Source: Eunapius fragilis
Taxonomy: Eukaryota > Porifera > Demospongiae > Spongillida > Spongillidae
Length of the DNA: 64,000 nt
Assembly: GCA_963681505.1 (NCBI GenBank)
Contig: OY811979.1
Location: forward strand, 2,077,414 to 2,141,413
Direction of reading: 5' to 3'
Positions 54,425 to 64,000 of this stretch are shown here, one piece after another. Below the pieces are notes generated by a model. That model was not told the DNA's origin. It worked only from the letters and a program-made list of their open reading frames with translations, and made no database searches. The stretch's first letter is position 1, and the number at the start of each line of letters is the position of its first letter. Made by a program: the position numbers and the translations under genes.

Positions 54425-55675
54425 CCAGTGTGTCTCAGTGTGTCTGGATATGTATGTATGAATTAATAATAGCATTCGTTATTTAGTGCATTTATTCTGA
54501 TTAGTGTATTCTGCTGCATCTTGTATTCCTGTTCATGTTTAACAAAGATAACATAAATTACATGTATGTAACTCTTTGTAATAACCATATGCATCACATG
54601 ATCTAAGTAATGTTGTAAACAACAAGTAAACAACACATTTCAATGTGTGTACGCATGATTGACTTACAAGAACATCTTTTGGCTGCTTTTCTGTCTATGT
54701 ATAGATAAAGTAAAATCATGATGGTGAGCCATACGAGGTTATAATAAAAATGTAAGCAAGAATTCAACTGCCAGCAACCCCTTTTGAAATTTAGTATTGC
54801 TAACTTTATGGGCAGCCTCCTCTTGCATTTCTTATGCAGGGTGTTAACACTATACCTCAGGATTGAAATGATTTTCGTATGTTGTGAAATACTAGCAGTA
54901 GGCTGAACATCACCACGGTCAGGTCCATATACTAGCAGTTTCACCTCCGGTCCATTGCCAGATCCACCTTGGCATTGCCAAGGTGATAATGATAAAATGA
55001 TTAATTAATAATTATCATTTTTAGAGTACAATGTAGCGAAAAAATTCTCACAATTCAATAAGATTTCAATTATTGTGAGCAGTTACATAATGGTATCAAT
55101 AAATAAAGATATTCAAATCCCTAAGTTATTCAAGATTATGTTACAGATAATTTATTGAAGTAACTAATAACTAATCAATCATGCAATATCAAAATCTGCA
55201 GTGGAACAAAGTGATTTATTTTTAATACCACCACTAATTAGTCCTGTATAAAATGAAGAAAAAACATAATTTGATTGGTATTGCAATATGTAATTGTGAG
55301 GCATAAAACTCTTCAGTTAATTAAGATTGTAGTGCAAGATGGTCATTTCGCTTGATTTGTTGTTTTGAATATTAACGAGTGAAATGGCAAACAATTCATC
55401 AAAGTTATACTGCAGTTCAATTTTTAGTACATTATTGTGTCAGCGTAGTTAATTGCAAGCTGTTAAGGATAATCTAGTTGTAAATTAAATTCATTAATAT
55501 TTAAAGCTAGTGTCACTATAAGTCTCATACTAGTTCGAGCCAATGCCCGTGCGTTCAATGCTAGGTTGGCTACAACAATGGACTTGCTTGAAGGCTAGTT
55601 TTGTTTTAGTTGTTGTGTGATCTGCTTTGTTATATGCTTTAGCACAGTTTTGAAAAAAAATCAACAACGTTAAAG

Positions 55676-55924
55676 AGGGTGTCCACGAAAGAACGCAATA
55701 ATGCTTTTACATGTAGATCGCTATAACTCAGGATTTAAATAGTAAACTGCTTGATTTCTTTAACATATGAATAGTTAGCAAAATACAAAACTATCCAATG
55801 ATAATCGAATTGTGATAATGCAATTTGTATTTGGCTAAATGTGGTTATTGTACATTCATACATTCCTTTTGATTGACAATCCTTTAATCATTTAAAAGGT
55901 TGCGTTCTTTCGTGGACACTGTAT
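55676..55924. mobile_element. Mariner-like MITE (R copy)
   Basis: Inverted GTGTCCACGAAAGAACGCAA ends, matching the copy at 27632-27880. Confidence 0.7.
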
Positions 55925-58827
55925 AATTGATCAAAAACATGCAAATTGTACATTTAATCTGGTATTTGGAAAATAAACTTACGGCTGGGGATTTCATTTT
56001 CTATGCAACCTCCTATTGTGAAAATCAGTACATTTGAAAGTAGTTACACTACACTAACAATGCACACTTTCTTCATAGTTGTTAAGGGATACATTACTTC
56101 CATATCAATTGCTAATTATATTCTTTTGTACTATATAAAGCCACATGACGTATTAGCATTGTGTAAAATGTCCTGGCTATAACTCTAGTGGACAGTTGAC
56201 ATTGATAGCATGCTTATAATTTTTAAACTATGGTGACTTACTGATTGTTGTGATTCCTCCTCACCCTTTGTGAAAATAAATATTAAATTCCTGATATTTT
56301 TTCAACACAAAAGCTTACCGATGATGAAGATGTCAGTGGATCACCTTCCTAAATGTTGAACAAGTGATTTAAAAACATTCCAAATACCACCAAAGTGTTC
56401 ACTTATTTTGCTATAAACAATTTAGACACCCTATCTTCAATCAATCTTGTGTATTACAGCTATGTTACTGGTGGCGTAAATTTTCAACCTTGTATTTACA
56501 CAGAACAACCTACATGTATATTGTAAAATAAACACTTAAGTTCATTTACATCATGCACGTCAATTTAGATTGATTGTATCGATCATGACATATGCATAAA
56601 TAAACTTTGTTAGCCGCTTACAATCCTTTATAGTCACATTTTTGGCTTTGATTACAATGCATTTGAGATTTCGGCACACACATACTGCATTCATGGTCAA
56701 ATACATTGATCATGGTAATATCTTGAATTTGGGCTTTTGTTCTCATTGGAGTAACTTATTGTATAAATCATCACATTTAAATGACCTGTATTTCTTAAGT
56801 GTGTGCTACAACTATGGAGTGTTTTAGAAATATAGATACAACTCTATGTGTTACATGTTGTGCCTACCATACATTTTGCATGCTATATAATGGTACAAAG
56901 TGTTGCTCAGAATAGTATTCACTTCTCTAAACAAAATCCAGCTTGATACTTGAAAAAGAATTATGAATGGACCTTGTAATACAGGTTTTATAACATGATA
57001 TACACTGTTCACTATTTTACGATTTCACATTTTGTGTGCATACCTTCAATGCTTCTTCAAATGATCTTGCAATGTATGCTTTGCCTTCTAAACAATTATA
57101 AATATAATAGCTAATTCTTTAAATATCCAAGAGTAGCAACCAAACTTTGTAAATATAGATCAAGGCAGCAAAAGGGACCTAGTACATATTCTGTCAAGTT
57201 TCATATTCTTAGACACACTATAACTTACATACTGGTAATTAGTCAGCTCAGTGGTCAGAATTGCATGAGTCAACTTTCATGCCCTAATATGCGCTATTAT
57301 AGGTCCTATTTTGCTAAAGTACAACATTTTTATACACATATGGTTAGGTTCCAGAAAAATCACTCCTGTGATATCTGGACGTGTAAAGATAATAATTCTT
57401 ATTTGGAACAGTGTCCAGCAAAACCACATTTGTGACACTTTTTCTAATTTTCCAGGACAATCAAAAGAAAAGTAACGCTTGCAATGAAATGTATGGCTAA
57501 TTATAAATTTAGTGCCTAATAACATTATGATGAATAGTTCAATCTAGGATGCGTGAGGACCATTTGATAGAAGCTCTTTAGAGTTCACGGAAAATCAAAA
57601 AATTTGAAAACTTGAAAAACTACCGAGAAGGGTGATTTTGATGGACAGTCCATTTGGCTTATAACCTATAATCAACAAATTTTTTACATCTTGTCATTAC
57701 AACTAATCCAGTGCACAGGAAATGGTTTACTTACTGATGAATGTGCAACTTTTGAAGCAACTCCTTTGTGCTATTATAAACATTTTTATGTGGCATATCA
57801 TAACTGAAGCACTAATGATTTTTAAATGTATAATACATGGCCGTAGTCAATTTGGGGGGGCTAATTAATATTCATGATCTTGATTATACTAAGTATGACA
57901 CTTAAATGCACATTCTATACAGTATGCATTAAATGTTCCCAAACCAGGCTGGGCACTTGAATTATGGCATACAATACGGTCAGCTTGCAATACCGGAATG
58001 TGTTCAATTTGTGTTACCGCGCGTACTATAACATCAACGTGTATCCTTTTATAATAAAAATACTGGACCAAAATTTTGGGGGGGCTTAAGCCCCCCCAAG
58101 CTCCCCCCCTTACTACGGCCTTGTAATAATCTAGAACACTTCCTCAAACATAAGGCATTCCACATGTGACCTCACTATTTAGATCACAGGCTTATGGAAT
58201 GTCACTTAAATCCTCACATCACAGATATCCACTACCATGTGAATTATTAAGTTGCATAACTTAAAATAAATCTAGTGCTTATTTTGGAAAAAAGACATTG
58301 ACCAAGCAAGTACATCATAATCTTTATTGCCATACACTTATAAAGGGTTTTGCATTATTTCATGCTAGGAGGGTGTCACAAGTAATAACCTTGTACATTT
58401 CACCACCCATGTAAAAGCATACAGTGTAGCATTATATCCCAATAAAGCCAAATAAAGATATGGTAGCCACATGTGTACGTACATGTACAGTCATACAAAT
58501 ATGAAGAGAAGCCTAACGATCCATACCTACTATATAGATATTTTAAATCCGGCAATTTTTAATTTGGTGCGGTAGATGTGCATGTGACTCATACATACTC
58601 GCCATACAGCTGTAGGTACTCTGTATGCCCAAAAACATTACATTAATCTTCTCAACCTTTATTTGGTATGTTTCAGCATTCAGTGTTGCTCACCACATCT
58701 GTTGATGAAATTCTGTTTTTAAGGTGTAGTTACATTTGAATGATCCATACATTTGTAGGGATGGATTTAGTTTTATAACTAGACCCATGCATGTATGACT
58801 CAGTGCTACCCAAGGGCAATGTATTTT

Positions 58828-59567
58828 GGCATCCCTAATCTGTTACAGAATCTATCCAATGTTGCAATTGGACATGGCTGCTGTCATTCACAGGTGTTGC
58901 GTGGCACCATCACTCCTCCATCACCTCATAGTACCGTCACTTCACTTGACCTAAACTCATGGTATGATTTTTTTTTTACTGTGTGCTCTAGTTAGTCCTG
59001 TGATGTATGGATATTCACATTTTCAACCGTGTATCATGTGGTAGACTACATAAATGTATCTTGCATGTTTAGAATATTTTTGAGGGGAGATGAGCATGTT
59101 GTAGACAGCTCTATGGGATTATAGCATCTGTACTTGGCATGCTAGGTTGGATTACATATTCTGGCTTCATACTCTTGACTGTAGGGTAGCCCAATTATTC
59201 ATGACCTATTGTCTCTGTAATTAAAAGTATCTAGCATCACATCTTAGTGTACATACCATTGGTCATTTTCAGATACACCATAGTCTACTTTTCATCCTCC
59301 ATGCACAAGCATGGAGGTTATAAATCAAGTAGTCTAAAATGACCACACATATGATTTATGTGTGTGTGTGTAGCTATATAAACAAGACATTCACACTGTA
59401 TTATAAACTTACTAAGCATTGCCAACAAGAAACAGGATCATTGACGGCCGGGGGACATGAGGTTTGACCATCCACCCACTCCCACCTCCCAATCAGCTCA
59501 AATGGAGGAGTTATAAATCTCTCAACGATGTAAATTCTGAATTTGAGCACAATGTGAATGGGCCTCA
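58828..59567. other. Intergenic with a possible exon
   Basis: A Ser/Thr/Pro-rich stretch at about 58892-58961 lies between TTCACAG and ATG|GTATGA and reads VLRGTITPPSPHSTVTSLDL, but no partner exons connect. A hairpin lies near 59300-59320. Confidence 0.3.
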
Positions 59568-59568
59568 C

Positions 59569-59571
<3 letters not shown>

Positions 59572-59623
<52 letters not shown>
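59572..59623. repeat. (GT)n microsatellite
   Basis: About 25 GT dinucleotides. Confidence 0.97.
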
Positions 59624-59624
<1 letters not shown>

Positions 59625-59849
59625 CATGCGTGTGTGAGTAAAATAATCAAGACATATCAACTTAGTGTCCCCATGGTTAAGAAGCCATGTGTGTGAAAGC
59701 TCTCTATAAACTTTGAGATAGGGAGCAATTATATTCATTGCCACTATATACAAGGCTTCCATCCTTGTGTGCACATCAGTCTCCAAACAAAATGCATAAC
59801 ATACATACACATGTGAAAATTCCTGTGCTACTTAGGATTAGTGGTTCTG

Positions 59850-60190
59850 GTGAGGTGGCTGTCAAGTTGATATCACCAAGTCTATGGAAGCCACCCATAA
59901 CATGTATGGAAGCACCACTGCCCAGGACTCTATGGTCCAAACACGAACTTATAATGACACAATCTCAGGTGTGTGTGTAACTGTATGTCTCATTAGTGTG
60001 GAGTTGTACACACAAAGGCATTAGCTATTAGCTGGCCCACCACCTCACACAAGAGGGTAGTGATGGAGGAGAGCACTTGGTGTCATTTTTGGACCATAGT
60101 GGCCTGGGCAGTGCTGCTTCCAAACATGTTACGGGTGGCTTCCATACATAGACGTGGTCATAGCAAACTTGACAGCCATTCTCACCCAAA
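59850..60190. repeat. Imperfect inverted repeat
   Basis: 'ggtggctgtcaagttg' through 'aacttataatgacac' (59855-59961) pairs with 60078-60185 in reverse complement, including 'atggaagccaccc'/'gggtggcttccat' and 'ggactctatggtcc'/'ggaccatagtggcc'. Probably a fold-back element remnant. Confidence 0.65.
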
Positions 60191-61330
60191 CCACATGGGA
60201 GCAACAATTGCCTACACCACTGACACCAGTCCATTACATGCAACACACCAGTCCAGTTACATGTAAAAAAACACATCAGTGACGTGGAGGCCATTGGACA
60301 TGACCATGGGATATAAGTGAAGTGCATGAGTGCAGTAAATGAGACACGAGAGACCTGAAAAGGCACTGCGCTACCATTTTAGTGCTGATACAATTATTGC
60401 AACTAAAAGGTAATGAAATAGGACCAAACAAAAAGAAAATGATGAGGGTGATATAATAACTTGAATGAAAGACATATAAAGTTCTAATGACATATGCGTG
60501 ATCCACATCACATGAAGCTATCAAGTCTAGTTAGAAACTAACCAGCCCCTATACCCAAATTAAAGACAGCTACCTATATGAGTGCAGCCATTCCTATTCT
60601 GGAAAAAACCTTTTCCATCCTTAGTTGGAGTAGGTCAATATGAAAAAACGGCCGCGGGTCCTTGTGTAATACTTAGGCTTTAAAAGGAGCACACCGCCAA
60701 TAGAAGAACTGTTTTCGATAACAAGCCAGTAGATGATAGCGCTGCGACCTGGTCAGAACGATGCACTACTTAGTTGGGTGTAGCCGAACTTGGTCGGGCA
60801 ACGCCCAACTAAGGAAGCAGGTTCAATAACATGGTTTAAATAACAGATCACAAGATGGAGAAATGGAAATGGCACAGCAAGGGCACGAGTTACAATGTAA
60901 CGTTTAAGATAGATGCGCATGCGCAAGGATAGAACGCTGAAATCAACGATAGTCTTACGTTTTTGTATGAAACCGATTGCCTTTTCTAACTCACCTGCCA
61001 TGCAGACTTGCAATTAATTTATAAATGGCAAAAAATAATAATATTTTATTAGCTGTTTTAATAACATGATAAATCTCTAAAGCGTCTGGTGAGTATAACT
61101 GTGAAATCCGATTTTTTAAATCACAATTTCAAACCGAGTTATGCACTGATGACCAAATTTCTTGACATGACATGTACATGGATGTATAAGTTGTAAAAAA
61201 ATTGATCAACAAACAATAACAACCAGAAACACAAGATAAAACATCAATCTAAATCATAGCACTGCTTTGACATTTCCAGGTGTAGCCCACCAGTAGGCCA
61301 TTCAATGATAATTTAAACATAAAAGCCACT
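60191..61330. other. Intergenic, 3' side of the kinase-like gene
   Basis: No convincing gene. A strong small stem (CTTAGTTGGG..CCCAACTAAG) lies at about 60769-60819, and a minus-strand ATGGCAG|GTGAGT that could be a short first exon lies near 60993-61003. Confidence 0.35.
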
Positions 61331-63169
61331 CTAAAACACAAAATTGGGAGCTGAATATGATGTTGTACATGATCTTTCTGTGAATATATCAGTTATGCTT
61401 TTGGTGTCAACAGAAAGTAGTTCAATGAATGTAATAAACCAATTGTCCAGGTCTGTGTCATTGAACTTGGATTGTGATGCTGCACGGACAAAGGAAGCGA
61501 TAAAGTCACCATGATTTGTGCCTAAAGCCATTGCAAACAATTGCACATAGTCAATATATATGTTCGTCAGATTACGAGGATAAAGATCACTTGATATATA
61601 GAGATGAGCTGAACATTCATAAACAAAGTCTACCCGCTCATAGTCTATTAAAACTGGAATATAGTCGGGTGTGCTTCTTCTGTAACATATATTTGGAAGT
61701 CGGACATCAAGATGAGCATAATTCATGGAATGCATGACTTGGAGACTTTTGCGAACTTCATAGCAAAGGTATCGATTGCAATGTTTGGCTTCAAGATTAG
61801 TTAATGGTGGTAAGAGTTGCTCGAAAATGTAGAAGCCGTTCACACTTATTAATGGCATACAAAAACGTTGTATGTTAGTTTCATCCAAGGTTCCAAGCAC
61901 TTGATTAGCTAGGAGAAATTTAAGTTCAGACGTTGAATTGACAAAGTATTTTACAATGCAGCTCTTATCTGATTGTGATTCAGATTTCAATTCAAATACA
62001 AATGATGGTGCAGAAGGCAATTGAGATTTTTTCAAACTGTCAGTTTGCAACCAACCCAAACTTTTGGATTGTTTTATTTGTTTGTTTGATTGTAACTTTG
62101 TCTCGATAATTTGGTTTAGCTCGTGTTGGGTAAGCTTGAAAAGGAAAGATGAGTTTATCTCTGGAGATGATGTCAACTGCTGGACCATTTCCTTAGCTCT
62201 TTGAACCGCAGCAATTAAATCCCTCCAGACATTTTCATATGTTACTACTTCATATGTGGTACGAAATACCATATGTTGTACTACCCATTTGACAGATATT
62301 TTAATTGGTGCAGTTGTTTTTCTTGCTTTCTTATTCGTTGGCTGCTGTTGAGAGGTATTTTCCAAACAATCGATAGAGGTATCTGCATCAGTTTCCTCAG
62401 TAATTTGATCATCATCATCAACTTGATCAGCAGGGACACCAATTACAGTAGCATTGCTCGTATTCGTATCATTTGGTTCTGTCTGCCTTGGGAAAGCGAA
62501 ACCAAAAAGTTCCCCAGTTTCTATACCTATGCTTCTCAATAGCCTATGATGTTCCACTACTCTAAATGCACAACAGAGAGCTGTTTGCATTATGGTACTA
62601 GACTGTTCTTCTATGTATAACAGTGGAACACCCCGTGATCTTACAACCTTCAATAAATTAAATGCTTGTTTTTGAAATTGAATTGTTGATAGATTCGAGA
62701 ATAAATGCGAGACAGAGTGGTAAAAAACCACAACATCCGGTTTCATCGAAGGTGAACAAAACATCCAAGATCTTAGAGATTTGAACAAAGCAACTTCACA
62801 ACGCGGAATCAATAAATATCCATTTTCGCAAACAATACCAAAAATTCTGCACTGCTGTTTTTTAACATGATAAACAATGTTATCCTTCGTTGTAGTTGCA
62901 TCGAGCTTCAAAGCAACTCTCATCATAAACAGATTTTCATAATAGGTTTTATTTGATCCGCCACCACTATATAGTTTTATCTGGCCTGCTATTTCCTTAC
63001 TCAAATTGTCATCAGGAGATACAGTATCAGGAACATCGATTTCTCTTGGCATGGGTACAATTTTAACCTCCTTCAGAAATTGAATATTTTGCGCCAAAGT
63101 AGAAGCAGAAGGAGATTTATAAGACACCGCTGTACTTGGTGCTTGTCTGTCTACTCTTTCAGGGGCTTG
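61331..63169 (-). CDS. Crinkler-type-like protein: nuclease-like plus kinase-like domains (last exon)
   Basis: The frame is open from a 3' splice site (TTTTTTTTTGTAG|CAA, exon start 63169) to the stop at 61331; no in-frame ATG precedes the open block, so upstream exons exist beyond it. Using the GTG at 63127 as residue 1, residues 60-190 have a restriction-endonuclease-like pattern (E64, KPD at 129-131, IEEQ at 172-175). An acidic linker (237-250) is followed by a basic KKARK. The C-terminal half is protein-kinase-like: VK at 392-393, HLDVRLPN at 472-479 (HxDxxxxN with Arg for the usual Lys), and IDYE at 494-497 in place of DFG; no clear glycine loop. REase plus kinase-like architecture is described for Crinkler-RHS-type effectors. 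Role unknown; host defence, genome conflict or effector use are all possible. Confidence 0.7.
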   Translation of the reverse strand, partial: QAPERVDRQAPSTAVSYKSPSASTLAQNIQFLKEVKIVPMPREIDVPDTVSPDDNLSKEIAGQIKLYSGGGSNKTYYENLFMMRVALKLDATTTKDNIVYHVKKQQCRIFGIVCENGYLLIPRCEVALFKSLRSWMFCSPSMKPDVVVFYHSVSHLFSNLSTIQFQKQAFNLLKVVRSRGVPLLYIEEQSSTIMQTALCCAFRVVEHHRLLRSIGIETGELFGFAFPRQTEPNDTNTSNATVIGVPADQVDDDDQITEETDADTSIDCLENTSQQQPTNKKARKTTAPIKISVKWVVQHMVFRTTYEVVTYENVWRDLIAAVQRAKEMVQQLTSSPEINSSFLFKLTQHELNQIIETKLQSNKQIKQSKSLGWLQTDSLKKSQLPSAPSFVFELKSESQSDKSCIVKYFVNSTSELKFLLANQVLGTLDETNIQRFCMPLISVNGFYIFEQLLPPLTNLEAKHCNRYLCYEVRKSLQVMHSMNYAHLDVRLPNICYRRSTPDYIPVLIDYERVDFVYECSAHLYISSDLYPRNLTNIYIDYVQLFAMALGTNHGDFIASFVRAASQSKFNDTDLDNWFITFIELLSVDTKSITDIFTERSCTTSYSAPNFVF

Positions 63170-64000
63170 CTACAAAAAAAAATATCATTCAAATAAACAC
63201 TACTACTCTATGCATACATACACAGTGAAATGTTCAGCAAGGTGTGACTGCCAAAACAAATATACACGTGGTTACATGCATGCACTAAACTATGTTAAGC
63301 ACAGTGACCGCTCGATTATACGGAAAGTATCAGCTCAATTAAAGCACATTTAGTGGCTCCTTGTGCATGCTTAACCGATTATACGCAAGATTTTTAATTA
63401 ACTAATCGACTTCCGGGTAGCTGATTTCAATGATGGCACGGTACGGCACGATTATCGAGTACCGTTCATACGCATCTGTGGCTATGTGGTATCAAATGGT
63501 TTTTAAAAAGCAATTCTCTAATACCACAGAAATTATTACCAGAAATCAAAATGGATGACTTGTTTACAATGTTCCATGCTATCGAGAAAAGGAGGCATAA
63601 GAGGCACAAGAGAAGAAGAGCAATAATACTTTCTTGTTTTTATTGTAATATAGGACAGTTTCAGCGAAAATGGCCCTTCGCTATACAGTATCGGTCAATA
63701 AAAAGTTAACGCTAGGTAGTACTCTACCTTCGTAACGTAATACCTACGTAGAAAATTGCGTTACGTTGCGGAGTAATGTTTTGCGTATTTGCGGTAGTAC
63801 CTTACGGTGCGCAAGTAGAACATACTGTTCAAACAACTAAACATATGTTTCACACTTGTTTATTTCTTTCCCTGGCCTTAAAGTACCCGCGTTTTTACGA
63901 CACAATGAACCAATCATTTTTAAGCGCGCCAATCGTTCACTGAGGTTCGCCTGTTCCTTCCCGAATGCGCGGTTCTTTCGACTATAAATAATAAACTGGA
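63170..64000. other. Upstream intron or flank with a pogo-like terminus
   Basis: 'cacagtgaccgctcgattat' at about 63300 resembles a pogo/Tigger-type terminal repeat. A 53-codon ORF at 63551-63709 (plus) reads MDDLFTMFHAIEKRRHKRHK followed by Arg-rich sequence, without other support. Repeated 'cgtaacgtaatacctacgta' pieces lie near 63730-63775. Confidence 0.35.

Larger units (their letters stand above)
51505..57087 (-). pseudogene. Truncated copy of the microexon gene (R)
   Basis: Exons equivalent to those in L are preserved with their splice sites, for example 51505-51533 (29 nt), 52493-52516 (VYENLTIQ) and 57044-57087 (44 nt). The 48-nt exon of L and the terminal exon are absent. It would lack its own stop exon unless another lies beyond the repeat, so I call it a truncated duplicate. 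Confidence 0.5.
51343..58827 (-). repeat. Large inverted copy R of the L repeat
   Basis: Reverse complement of 24698-33447. It lacks two L segments (956 bp and about 280 bp), and single-base differences are scattered (for example ATACTCCTAG in L against AAACTGCTAG in R near 54938). It begins within the last intron of the microexon gene, so R has no terminal exon. Confidence 0.9.

Noticed and set aside
24698-58827. L and R as the terminal inverted repeats of one giant transposon such as a Maverick
   Set aside because: No matching target duplication at 24698/58827, no polymerase, capsid or retroviral-type integrase genes between them, and R stops inside an intron of the duplicated gene, which fits inverted duplication better.
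63551-63709. 53-codon Arg/Lys-rich ORF as the first exon of a transposase
   Set aside because: Only the composition is suggestive; no catalytic segment or terminal repeats were found in the window.
1-64000. tRNA genes, riboswitches, bacterial promoters or terminators
   Set aside because: I scanned for box-B-like GGTTCRANYCC and typical cloverleaf ends by eye and found nothing convincing; the genome is eukaryotic, so bacterial signals do not apply.

Overview
This is eukaryotic, almost certainly metazoan, DNA. Genes are split into small exons with GT..AG introns, some introns only about 50 bp, and much of the sequence is transposons, fold-back elements, mini- and microsatellites and homopolymer runs. 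There are no operons, Shine-Dalgarno sites or CRISPR arrays. Tiny symmetric exons, very short introns and 'ADPEKKKASVRD' repeat proteins remind me of sponges or similar early-branching marine invertebrates. That is inference; the species cannot be named from the sequence alone.

Layout. 1-8.5 kb: a 28-bp GC-rich minisatellite in three arrays, a segmental duplication carrying fold-back elements, one TA-flanked palindromic MITE, and the 3' end of a coiled-coil gene (7.06-7.65 kb). 8.8-13.7 kb: one coding-like exon, a 31-bp minisatellite in blocks of alternating orientation, and a CATC/CCGT microsatellite. 13.7-19.9 kb: gene ends with tiny exons, a fold-back MITE family, a TTAA-flanked element, and a decayed repeat-protein element. 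19.9-24.6 kb: an orphan rDNA piece (28S 3' end plus spacer-like repeats), invaded by a very young LTR retrotransposon whose only ORF is an in-frame Gag-integrase fusion. 24.7-34 kb: the L copy of a large repeat, carrying a gene built from 21-55 nt exons. 34.5-36.1 kb: an inverted-repeat transposon with a tandem-repeat ORF. 36.1-37.4 kb: M, a short inverted copy of L. 37.65-44.13 kb: a 6.5-kb IS3-like (IS3EU-type) DNA transposon with long terminal inverted repeats, a 6-bp target duplication, a three-exon DDE transposase and probable accessory genes on both strands. 44.6-48.5 kb: a 167-bp satellite array. 51.3-58.8 kb: R, a second large inverted copy of L. 61.3-63.2 kb: the 3' exon of a gene for a nuclease-like plus kinase-like protein resembling Crinkler-type effectors.

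Most of the window is accessory DNA shaped by transposition and inverted duplication. The likely real gene sequence is the L-arm microexon gene, the kinase-like gene at the right end, and the gene ends near 7, 8.9, 14.5 and 18.6 kb. L alone keeps an in-phase terminal exon, so it is probably the parental locus of the L/M/R family. Exon structures rest on splice consensus and phase agreement, not transcripts.
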